Assembly: GCA_003250395.1 (NCBI GenBank) | Contig: QKGM01000038.1 | Span: 124,001 to 188,000 of the forward strand | Origin: Bacteroidota bacterium | Lineage (GTDB): Bacteria; Bacteroidota; Bacteroidia; Bacteroidales; TTA-H9 | Length of the DNA stretch: 64,000 bases | Direction: 5' to 3' | Part shown: in pieces, positions 56,669-64,000 of the stretch | How positions within the stretch are numbered: position 1 is the stretch's first letter | How the letters are laid out: the number at the start of each line of letters is the position of its first letter | Position numbers and translations under genes: made by a program | Notes under the pieces: generated by a model | What the model was told of the DNA's origin: nothing | Seen by the model: only the letters and a program-made list of their open reading frames with translations | The model's database searches: none

Positions 56669-58273
56669 ATGAAAAAATTCTTTACCTTTTTATTCAGTCT
56701 GACTCTTCTGGGGCTGGGTCATGTTATGGCTCAGGGTATGGAGGATTTTACCAATTTTCCTGAAACCAGTTCTTCCTATGTCTCAGGTACCTTTGTAGGG
56801 AATGATGGCTCTACATGGACTTACACCAATTGTAGTGGTAATACTCAGGTTCCTATTACGGCACCATCACCTGTTTTGGGGAAAGGGAAGACACCAGATG
56901 CAGCTGTTGAATCGGGTGAGCTTCAAGGTGGAATAGGTACATTGAGTTTTGACTACATGCAGCCATACACAACAAATGTCAACCTGAATGTATACGTTAA
57001 CGATATTCTTGTTGCTACTGTTACCTCAGAAGCCCAACAAAATGTTGTGCTGAATAGTGGCCCGATTACAGTAAATGCTTCAGGTGCTTGTATTATTAAA
57101 CTTGTTCAGTCAAGTGGAACTTCCGGTCAGGTTACTATTGACAATATTGCATGGACAGCTAATGGTGGTGGTCCATTGCCCGAACCTTCAGAATATCCTT
57201 CTAGCTTTGCTGCTGAAGCTGGAATTGGTCAGGCTATCATAACCTGGGTTGATGCTGCTGGTGCTCAACCACCACAGAAATATCTTATTTTGGTTAGTAC
57301 ACAAAACAATATTCAGGCTCCTGTTGATGGTGTCGCTGTTGCCGATGATTTGGATATCAGTGACGGACAGGGAGCAAAGAATGTTGCTCAGGGGTTAGGC
57401 ACTTATACATTTTCTGGTTTAAGTAATAATCAGGTTTATTATTTTGCTATTTACCCATATACAAATGGCGGTAGCGATATTAACTACAAAACCGATGGTA
57501 CAGCTCCCTCTGCAAACACAACCACGCCCAACATTGAGGTTATTCATTCACAATCGTTCGATGGAGGAAGCCTCGCTCCTTGGACTCAATATAGCGTTAC
57601 TGGTACCCAGGTGTGGACATATAGCGATATCTATGGTGTAAATGATGGTCCTTGTGCCAAGATGACAGGTTATGAAGGTTCTCCTTTTGAGAACGAAGAC
57701 TGGCTGATTTCTCCGGCTCTTAATCTCTCAAACTATACATTGGAGTCATTCATATTCCAGACGGCTAAAAATTATACTGGGAATGCTCTTGAAGTATTTG
57801 TATCAGGTGATTATACTGGTGCAGGCGATCCCAATGCTGCTACCTGGAGTCCGCTTTCTGCCACTTTGTCGGCTGGTAGTTGGGCATGGACTTCATCCGG
57901 ATATATTGACATTTCCAGTTATGGAGAAAACATATACCTCGCTTTTAAGTTTACTTCTACAGCAACCGAATCTGCTACATGGGAGGTTGACGAAATTCAG
58001 GTACTTGGGAAATTAGGAACCGGTATTTCTGAGGTCAACACAACAACAAGTAAAGTATATCCTTCTCCGACTTCTGATAACGTTCATGTTGTTTTCAATG
58101 GTATTGGTCAGGCTGAAGTAAGACTATATGACCTTACAGGATCAGTAGTATTGCGTACTATGGTCAATTCAGGTGATAATACAATAAACGTGCACGGACT
58201 CAATAGTGGAATGTACCTGTTGCAGATTGAAGGTAATTCTCAAATTTTTACTCATAAATTGATTGTTCGATAA
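56669..58273 (+). CDS. T9SS-secreted choice-of-anchor J protein
   Basis: A 534-residue secreted protein with signal MKKFFTFLFSLTLLGLGHVM followed by AQG. An N-terminal beta-sandwich (YVSGTFVGNDGSTWTYTN to VTIDNIAW) is followed by a fibronectin type III-like segment (IITWVDAAGAQPPQKYLIL), a choice-of-anchor J domain (IHSQSFDGGSLAPWTQYSV to NEDWLISPALNLSNY), and a T9SS type A sorting domain (VYPSPTSDNVHVVF). It is probably a surface or secreted non-catalytic protein. It has its own promoter box and a perfect terminator. The adjacent T9SS gene upstream suggests a small secreted-protein cluster. Confidence 0.9.
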   Translation: MKKFFTFLFSLTLLGLGHVMAQGMEDFTNFPETSSSYVSGTFVGNDGSTWTYTNCSGNTQVPITAPSPVLGKGKTPDAAVESGELQGGIGTLSFDYMQPYTTNVNLNVYVNDILVATVTSEAQQNVVLNSGPITVNASGACIIKLVQSSGTSGQVTIDNIAWTANGGGPLPEPSEYPSSFAAEAGIGQAIITWVDAAGAQPPQKYLILVSTQNNIQAPVDGVAVADDLDISDGQGAKNVAQGLGTYTFSGLSNNQVYYFAIYPYTNGGSDINYKTDGTAPSANTTTPNIEVIHSQSFDGGSLAPWTQYSVTGTQVWTYSDIYGVNDGPCAKMTGYEGSPFENEDWLISPALNLSNYTLESFIFQTAKNYTGNALEVFVSGDYTGAGDPNAATWSPLSATLSAGSWAWTSSGYIDISSYGENIYLAFKFTSTATESATWEVDEIQVLGKLGTGISEVNTTTSKVYPSPTSDNVHVVFNGIGQAEVRLYDLTGSVVLRTMVNSGDNTINVHGLNSGMYLLQIEGNSQIFTHKLIVR

Positions 58274-58296
58274 CTCAATCTGGTTTAATTGAATAT

Positions 58297-58333
58297 ATGC
58301 CAGACAGGGAGACCTGTCTGGCATTTCTTTTTT
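58297..58333 (+). terminator. Terminator after the choice-of-anchor J protein
   Basis: A perfect 12-bp stem (ATGCCAGACAGG with CCTGTCTGGCAT, 4-base loop) followed by a T-rich tail. Confidence 0.93.
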
Positions 58334-58359
58334 GGGATACAACTTATAGCTTATCTTTG
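58332..58359 (+). promoter_or_regulatory. Probable promoter of the zinc-ribbon membrane protein
   Basis: TTG at 58332-58334, a 17-base spacer and TATCTTTG at 58352-58359. The placement makes the ATG at 58372 too close to the transcript start, favouring the ATG at 58396. Confidence 0.5.
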
Positions 58360-58395
58360 CTGGTCTGTTAAATGAGGTTAATAAACCAAAGTTAC

Positions 58396-58686
58396 ATGGA
58401 TCTCATATTATTAATAATTGTCTATATACTCGCCTCAATAATTATTTCTATTCTGGCGTTCCGTAAGCACCTTAACTGGCTTAGAGCACTTCTGTTATCA
58501 GTCGTCCTTACTCCTTTTGCGGGTGCTATTTATCTAAATCGTAGTCGTGTACATTTTTGGTATGAGCCCAGGTATAAATGTCCACGGTGCGATTTTAGCT
58601 TTACTGAACCTATGGAAGAATGTCCACATTGTAAATCTGAAGGACAAAAGGTAATCCTTAAAAAGACTTTGGCAAAAATGACTTGA
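58396..58686 (+). CDS. Small membrane protein with zinc ribbon
   Basis: About 96 residues from the ATG at 58396 (MDLILLIIVYILASIIISIL); an in-frame ATG at 58372 is nearly at the predicted transcript start. Two hydrophobic segments are followed by a C-terminal zinc ribbon with paired knuckles (YKCPRCDFSF and EECPHCKSEG). It is probably an inner-membrane protein with the ribbon in the cytoplasm. The function is unknown. It sits between a T9SS protein and a GH2 enzyme with no clear link to either. Confidence 0.75.
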   Translation: MDLILLIIVYILASIIISILAFRKHLNWLRALLLSVVLTPFAGAIYLNRSRVHFWYEPRYKCPRCDFSFTEPMEECPHCKSEGQKVILKKTLAKMT

Positions 58687-58737
58687 GCTACCACGTTCAG
58701 GTCTAAATTATTAACTTAGCCGGAAATTCGTTTTATT

Positions 58738-61293
58738 ATGAGGCGTTTCCGGCTTTTTGTTGGGTTTGATATATTGTTCGCTACTATACTCTGTTGTCAT
58801 ACAGTTTATTGCCAGTCTTCTTACATCGAATTGAATGACTTTGAATTTAGCAGTACAATAGATGGTGTCTGGCAGACTGCCAGAGTACCCGGAACAATCC
58901 ATCTGGACTTACTTGCGCATCAACAGATTCCGGATCCATACCTTGGAGAAAATGAAAATATGGTTCAATGGGTTGAGCGCAAAACATGGCAATACAGAAC
59001 GACTTTTGACTGCCGTCCGCTAACTAATTTTAGACATCTTGAATTGATTCTTGATGGTATTGACACCCATTCAGAAATATATATTGATGGCGAAAAAGTC
59101 CTTTCAACCCGTAATATGTTTCATCCAGTCTTTATTCCGATCAAAGACAACTGGAGAAATGGCTTCCACGAGTTGAAAATTGTATTCCGGCCAGCTACAC
59201 TTCAAGATTCACTGGCTTCTATAGCTTATCAGACAAAGTTGCCTGATAATCGTACATTTAGCAGGAAACCAGGTTACCAGTATGGTTGGGATTGGGGGCC
59301 AAAGCTTATCACATGCGGGATTACAGCTCCGGTCAGAATACATGGCTGGAATGATTTGAAGTTAATCAATGGGTGTGTTATAACACGAAAGATAATCCCT
59401 GGTAAAGCTTACCTGGAGGCAGTTCTTGAATTACATTCAAGCCGGGTGATGACAACCTCCATTGAATATTTTATATCGAAAGCAGGCATTAGGGCGAAAA
59501 CAAGCGTCAGGTTGGATACGGGACGTAATGAGGTCAGAATTCCAATTCAAATTGACAACGCAAAACTTTGGTGGCCAAATGGATATGGAGAGTCATTTTT
59601 ATATAATCTTGAAGTGCAATCTGATTCGTTTGAATCGCCTGTAACTATTCCTTTTGGAATCAGACAGGTTGAATTGCTACAGGAGCCTGACTCGTCAGGG
59701 GTTTCTTTTGCTTTTCGGATAAATGGTCAACCTGTATTTGCCAGGGGTGCAAATTATATTCCACAGGATAATTTTATAACCAGACCGGATGATAACAAGT
59801 ACAGACAACTTCTGTCGCGAGCAGCTGGCCAGGGATTTAATATGCTGCGTGTATGGGGTGGTGGTATATACGAGAAAGATCTCTTTTACCATCTTTGTGA
59901 TTCTCTTGGATTGATGGTTTGGCAGGATTTTATGTTTGCATGCTATTTCCCCCCTGCAACTCCTGATATGGTAGATGAGGTAAGAAATGAGGCCACCTGG
60001 CAGGTACAACGTTTAAGGATACATCCTTCCATAGTACTCTGGTGTGGAAATAATGAGATAGATGAAGCCTGGCATAATTGGGGCTACCAAAAGGTATTTG
60101 GTTATAGCAGAGAAGATTCAGCAAAAGTCTGGGGTGATTATAAGCGGTTGTTTGATACTATTCTGCCCGGAGTACTTGCTGTGAATGATACTACCCGTCC
60201 CTGGTGGCCATCTTCCCCATCTATAGGCTGGGGCAGGAAAGAGAGTCTGAGGCAGGGTGACATGCATTATTGGGGCGTTTGGTGGGGTAATGAACCTTTT
60301 GAGATATACAAGAACAAGACCGGGCGTTTTATGAGCGAATTCGGGTTTCAGAGCTATCCTCATCCCGCTACTGTAAGTTATTGGGCTGGTGGGCGTGATT
60401 CCCTTTCTTTTTCCAGCCCGGTGATGAAAAGTCATCAAAAGCATGCAACTGGAGGCGAAACCATTGAAGCATACCTGAAGAGAGATTTTGATGTTCCTGG
60501 CGACTTTGATCAGTATATATATTTAAGTCAGGTAAATCAGGCTATTGGAATAGGATTGGCAATTGAATCTCACAGGTTAGCCATGCCCCGGTGCATGGGT
60601 ACATTGTATTGGCAACTCAATGATTGCTGGCCAGTCACTTCCTGGTCGTCAGTTGACTATTTTAGCAGGCCTAAAGCACTCTTTTATCATACTAAGCGGC
60701 TATTTGCCCCTACTCTGATGGCCGCATCGGTTAAAATGGATACTATCTGGATTGAAGTAGTTACTGAGGCTAACCTTACTGAAGATTTGAATCTGAAGGT
60801 TAGCTGCATTTCTTTTTCTGGTAAAAATATCTCTTCCTATAGCAAGAAAGTTAATCTGGAGATTGGTCGCGGGCAAATAATAGATAAAATTGCGACAAAA
60901 GATCTCGTGAAGGGTTATGAAAGCAAGAATTGTTTTGTTTCGGCTTTTCTTACATCAGATGAAAATGTGGATATTGCCAGATGTAGAACCACCTTAATCC
61001 GACCGGCAGATTTAAACCTGATGGATCCCGGGATCAGCTATTCTCTTCGAAATAGTGGAAGTGGTAAGTATGAACTTATCCTGGATTCCAAATATCCGGC
61101 TTTCGATGTATTTGTAAGGTTTGAAAACGATCCTGATGCCTTTTTCTCCGACAACTTCTCTGACCTTATTCCAGGTCAGCCGAAGGTTATCATTATTGAA
61201 AGTGGTAAATCGGCCAGTGAATTACAAGGGGGCCTGAGGGTAAGAAGCTGGTATGGTGCAACGATCCCTGAAAGGAATTACAGGCTACATTGA
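58738..61293 (+). CDS. Beta-mannosidase (GH2)
   Basis: An 851-residue glycoside hydrolase family 2 enzyme with an N-terminal signal (FDILFATILCCHTVYCQ). The sugar-binding domain reads ARVPGTIHLDLLAHQQIPD, as in beta-mannosidases; the catalytic barrel has the acid/base E440 in WCGNNEIDEAW and the nucleophile E534 in MSEFGFQSYP. It would remove terminal beta-linked mannose from mannans or N-glycans outside the cytoplasm, probably in the periplasm. No SusCD or other glycan genes adjoin it. Mannosidase is the best call; a related GH2 specificity is possible. Confidence 0.92.
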   Translation: MRRFRLFVGFDILFATILCCHTVYCQSSYIELNDFEFSSTIDGVWQTARVPGTIHLDLLAHQQIPDPYLGENENMVQWVERKTWQYRTTFDCRPLTNFRHLELILDGIDTHSEIYIDGEKVLSTRNMFHPVFIPIKDNWRNGFHELKIVFRPATLQDSLASIAYQTKLPDNRTFSRKPGYQYGWDWGPKLITCGITAPVRIHGWNDLKLINGCVITRKIIPGKAYLEAVLELHSSRVMTTSIEYFISKAGIRAKTSVRLDTGRNEVRIPIQIDNAKLWWPNGYGESFLYNLEVQSDSFESPVTIPFGIRQVELLQEPDSSGVSFAFRINGQPVFARGANYIPQDNFITRPDDNKYRQLLSRAAGQGFNMLRVWGGGIYEKDLFYHLCDSLGLMVWQDFMFACYFPPATPDMVDEVRNEATWQVQRLRIHPSIVLWCGNNEIDEAWHNWGYQKVFGYSREDSAKVWGDYKRLFDTILPGVLAVNDTTRPWWPSSPSIGWGRKESLRQGDMHYWGVWWGNEPFEIYKNKTGRFMSEFGFQSYPHPATVSYWAGGRDSLSFSSPVMKSHQKHATGGETIEAYLKRDFDVPGDFDQYIYLSQVNQAIGIGLAIESHRLAMPRCMGTLYWQLNDCWPVTSWSSVDYFSRPKALFYHTKRLFAPTLMAASVKMDTIWIEVVTEANLTEDLNLKVSCISFSGKNISSYSKKVNLEIGRGQIIDKIATKDLVKGYESKNCFVSAFLTSDENVDIARCRTTLIRPADLNLMDPGISYSLRNSGSGKYELILDSKYPAFDVFVRFENDPDAFFSDNFSDLIPGQPKVIIIESGKSASELQGGLRVRSWYGATIPERNYRLH

Positions 61294-61380
61294 ATCATTT
61301 TACTTGGCTCCGGTTAAGTGCAATGTTTTTTGAAATATCCCGTTACTACCGCGTCCCATGAATTAAATTTATAATGCCTG

Positions 61381-63381
61381 ATGCTAAAATTTCTGCTTCG
61401 TTGTCTCCTGATTAATTTAATCACGATTTATAGTATTGTAAGTGTAAAGGCCCAGGTTAACATACCCCATTTTGTTTTCAGCGGTATGCAATTCATGTCG
61501 GATGGAAAATTCAACGAAGCCATCCGTAATTTTAATGTTGTTATATATAATGCCCCGGAGATGTATGAACCCTGGTTTTATCGTGGTATCGCGAAGTATA
61601 ATCTGGGTGATTACAAAGGAAGTGAGGCAGATTTTAACCGTTGTCTTGAGATACATCCATTGTTCTCGCCAGCGTTGCATTACAGGGCAATTACCCGTGA
61701 TCGTCTTAGAGATGTCACCAAGGCGATGAAAGATTATGCTGCCGCGTTACGAATCGATCCGCTTAACCCTGACATTTATGTGAACCGTGGTATCTCGAGA
61801 TTTCAGAATAAGGATTACAGATTGGCTCTTGCTGACCTTGATTCCGCACTCCGGCTTGATAAGGATCATTCACTCGCCTATCTGATGCGCGGGATGGTGC
61901 GCAATTCGTTGAAAGATATTAAAGGAGCATTGGCTGATCTTGATAAAGCAACCCATCTGAATATTTTTTACACCGAAGGGTATATCCGCAGGGGACAGAT
62001 ACGTTACGACAGTGCTGATTATGCTGGTGCTATTGACGATTATAATACCGCGTTAAGGATAGAACCTGATGATCCTGCCGTTTATTTTAGTCGTGCCATG
62101 GCATACAATAAGCTCGGTAAAAGTGACCTGATGTTTGATGACCTCAATAAAGTACTTGAACTTGACCCCCATAACGCGCTGACATTATATAACAGAGCCC
62201 TGATTTTTTCGGAACGTAAAGATTATAAAAAGGCGCTGGAAGATTATGACCAGGTCTTACAGCTAAGTCCGGATAATGTGTTGGCTACCTTCAACAGAGC
62301 AATTATTAAACATCTGACCAGAGATTACAAAGGTGCAATTGAGGATTATTCGAAGGCAATAAACCTATTTCCGGATTTCGCGAAAGCTTGGATGAACCGG
62401 TCAGATGCTTGGCGGCAGCTTGGTAATGAAAAGGAAGCGTTGACTGATTATAATAAGGCAACTCTTATTATGTATAATGTTGAGCACAGTGGTGATTCCA
62501 CCCTGGCAAACTATGCAGATAGTGCCTATCTTGCCCGTATCATTGAATTTGATGCTGATTTCAGAAATACTTCTGCTGTCGATGGCCGTATTCAGTACAA
62601 ACCGGTATACGTGGATCTAGAGCGTAACTTCTTCATTACCTATTTGTATAATGATTCTGTCTATATCAAGCAAAAGAAGGGTGCATACTGGATTTCCGCA
62701 ATGTCGGAATTTAACCGGCAAAATGCCTATCGATTGAATTTTGGTCTCACAAACCATGAAAATACCCTTACAGCCGACGAGGTTTCTCAATACATCGGGA
62801 GTGTTGACAGCAGCCTGCGAATGAATCCGACCGACCCCCTGGCTTACTTCTTTATTGGTGTACTGAATGGTATGATTCAGAATTATAACAGTGCAATAAC
62901 CGCTTACGACAGGGCTATTGAACTTGACCCGGGTTTTGCCTTTGCCTACCTTAACAGAGCAAACACCAGGCTTCAGGTAATTGAGGAAACAACAGGGGAG
63001 AATGATTACATCAACACCATTTCGATCGGCAATACAACCCCCGTGAAGGCCCAGCCACTTAATGATGATCAGTCTCAGGTTTTCAGGAAGGTTCTTAATG
63101 ATTACAATATGGTAATAAAATTAAATCCCGATCTAAGCTTTGCATGGTTTAACAGGGCTAATGTGAAGGCCAGGCAGGGAAAATACAAGGAAGCATTGAA
63201 TGATTACAACCGGGCTATTGATCTTGATGACAAGCTTGCTGAGGCCCACTTTAACCGTGCCCTGATACTCATCTTCTTAAAACGAAATGAAGTTGCCTGT
63301 AAGGACTTAAGCCGGGCCGGAGAATTGGGACTGATTAATGCCTACAACCTGATTAAGCGTTATTGCAATCAAACCGAGTAA
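61381..63381 (+). CDS. Secreted TPR-repeat protein
   Basis: A 666-residue exported protein with signal MLKFLLRCLLINLITIYSIV followed by SVKAQ. At least nine tetratricopeptide repeats are visible before residue 380 (for example YEPWFYRGIAKYNLGDYKG, AVYFSRAMAYNKLGKSD, NALTLYNRALIFSERKDYK), then a non-repeat insert of about 110 residues, then three more TPRs at the C-terminus (FAWFNRANVKARQGKYKE type). TPRs mediate protein-protein contacts, so it is probably a periplasmic or outer-membrane scaffold. The target is unknown. Confidence 0.9.
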   Translation: MLKFLLRCLLINLITIYSIVSVKAQVNIPHFVFSGMQFMSDGKFNEAIRNFNVVIYNAPEMYEPWFYRGIAKYNLGDYKGSEADFNRCLEIHPLFSPALHYRAITRDRLRDVTKAMKDYAAALRIDPLNPDIYVNRGISRFQNKDYRLALADLDSALRLDKDHSLAYLMRGMVRNSLKDIKGALADLDKATHLNIFYTEGYIRRGQIRYDSADYAGAIDDYNTALRIEPDDPAVYFSRAMAYNKLGKSDLMFDDLNKVLELDPHNALTLYNRALIFSERKDYKKALEDYDQVLQLSPDNVLATFNRAIIKHLTRDYKGAIEDYSKAINLFPDFAKAWMNRSDAWRQLGNEKEALTDYNKATLIMYNVEHSGDSTLANYADSAYLARIIEFDADFRNTSAVDGRIQYKPVYVDLERNFFITYLYNDSVYIKQKKGAYWISAMSEFNRQNAYRLNFGLTNHENTLTADEVSQYIGSVDSSLRMNPTDPLAYFFIGVLNGMIQNYNSAITAYDRAIELDPGFAFAYLNRANTRLQVIEETTGENDYINTISIGNTTPVKAQPLNDDQSQVFRKVLNDYNMVIKLNPDLSFAWFNRANVKARQGKYKEALNDYNRAIDLDDKLAEAHFNRALILIFLKRNEVACKDLSRAGELGLINAYNLIKRYCNQTE

Positions 63382-64000
63382 TAATACCTGATGTATAGTT
63401 ACCGGCTTCACCTGGTTTTTAACCGAACTATTTCGAATATCTGTTTAAAACGCGAGATTGAATTAAGTTACGTTCTTTGTGACTGAATACCATATACTTT
63501 TATTACCATCGATCCTTTTTTAAAATTTGCTGTTTGCGGGCAGATCCCCCGCATATTGAATTTACATGGGATAAATACCTGTTGCGAGGGGTTTACTGAA
63601 ATTATGCAATGAATTAAATAAAGTTATCTTGTTTTCATTTGTATGTTATTTAAATGTTACTACAACCATAGACTTTTCGTAAGAAAACAGATCTTTGATA
63701 TATCCTAGGAGTGAGTAAGAGCAAATTTGGAATGTAAGTGTAACTTAATCAATTATTTAAAAGATCTGTTTTTGGTTTATGTAATTTCTAAACCAGGAGA
63801 AAAAGAATTACAATATTGTTTGCCGGGTATAGAATCAGATGCAAAAACGAGAGAAAGGGCTGGTTAGCTTGAAACCAAATGAAAGCGTAAAACAAATTCC
63901 GAGATTCAGTGATGCAATCTATTCACGAGCAGGGAGACTCGATTGTCTATACTAGATAGGGGGTTTTCTTTCAGTAGAAATTAATCAGTTTTGAAGGTTA
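63382..64000. other. Noncoding end of the window
   Basis: About 620 bases without an open frame. A 13-bp perfect inverted repeat (63684-63696 and 63760-63772) flanks a 63-base stretch that contains a GATCTTTGATATA word. I see nothing else that can be named. Confidence 0.5.
63684..63772. repeat. 13-bp inverted repeat
   Basis: AAAACAGATCTTT at 63684-63696 and its exact reverse complement AAAGATCTGTTTT at 63760-63772. The spacer is 63 bases. The role is unknown. Confidence 0.75.

Overview
The window reads as a chromosomal segment of a Bacteroidota (Bacteroidia) bacterium. The evidence is three secreted proteins with C-terminal type IX secretion (T9SS) sorting domains, recurrent TAnnTTTG -7 promoter boxes, few Shine-Dalgarno sequences, several SPII lipoproteins, and family-typical versions of MetRS, dihydroorotase, SpeA, EF-P and a second LpxD-like acyltransferase. 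All genes look intact apart from the one cut by the left edge. I see no insertion sequence, prophage, CRISPR array, tRNA or rRNA gene.

Layout. 1-2.9 kb: two metallo-beta-lactamase-fold hydrolases (the first partial), a Dabb-domain protein and a lipoprotein closed by a strong terminator. 3.1-5.1 kb: metG on the minus strand. 5.8-9.6 kb: a transglutaminase-like lipoprotein and a CxxCH-containing choice-of-anchor V protein with a T9SS tail. 9.7-12.8 kb (minus): an M14 carboxypeptidase and a dicarboxylate/amino acid symporter. 13.1-22.0 kb: one 9-kb gene for a three-module non-ribosomal peptide synthetase (A-T-C-A-T-C-A-T-TE). 22.1-24.8 kb: a DPM1-like glycosyltransferase, pyrC and a MORN-type lipoprotein. 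24.8-25.9 kb: a gene-poor stretch with an 11-bp tandem array. 25.9-33.7 kb: a mostly minus-strand housekeeping block (LpxD-like, efp, ABC ATPase, a deoxyhypusine-synthase-like enzyme, arginine decarboxylase, alanine dehydrogenase, tsaE) with one plus-strand nitroreductase. 34-39 kb: rocD, a class I glutamine amidotransferase lipoprotein, acyl-ACP thioesterase, ilvE and a PhzF-family isomerase. 39.2-40.2 kb: a second gene-free stretch with a six-unit 11-bp phased array. 40.2-46 kb: sulfotransferase, sdaA-mutS2 and a small membrane protein. 46-54 kb: the 2-oxoacid:ferredoxin oxidoreductase korAB (minus), a 56-residue 2[4Fe-4S] ferredoxin, then sucAB of the NAD-linked 2-oxoglutarate dehydrogenase. 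54-63.4 kb: two large T9SS-secreted proteins, a zinc-ribbon membrane protein, a GH2 beta-mannosidase and a secreted TPR protein. 63.4-64 kb: noncoding.

How the genes work together. Amino acid and nitrogen metabolism is prominent: ald, sdaA, rocD, ilvE, speA with the deoxyhypusine-synthase-like partner, a GGH-like amidotransferase, an M14 peptidase and an amino acid symporter. This fits a peptide- or amino-acid-using lifestyle. Two alternative routes from 2-oxoglutarate to succinyl-CoA, one ferredoxin-linked and one NAD-linked, lie next to each other with a ferredoxin gene between them. The most novel element is the stand-alone NRPS. Its domain order predicts a tripeptide released by the terminal thioesterase. 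Its binding-pocket residues suggest glycine in the third position and perhaps a basic residue in the second, and no tailoring, MbtH, phosphopantetheinyl transferase or obvious export genes are beside it.
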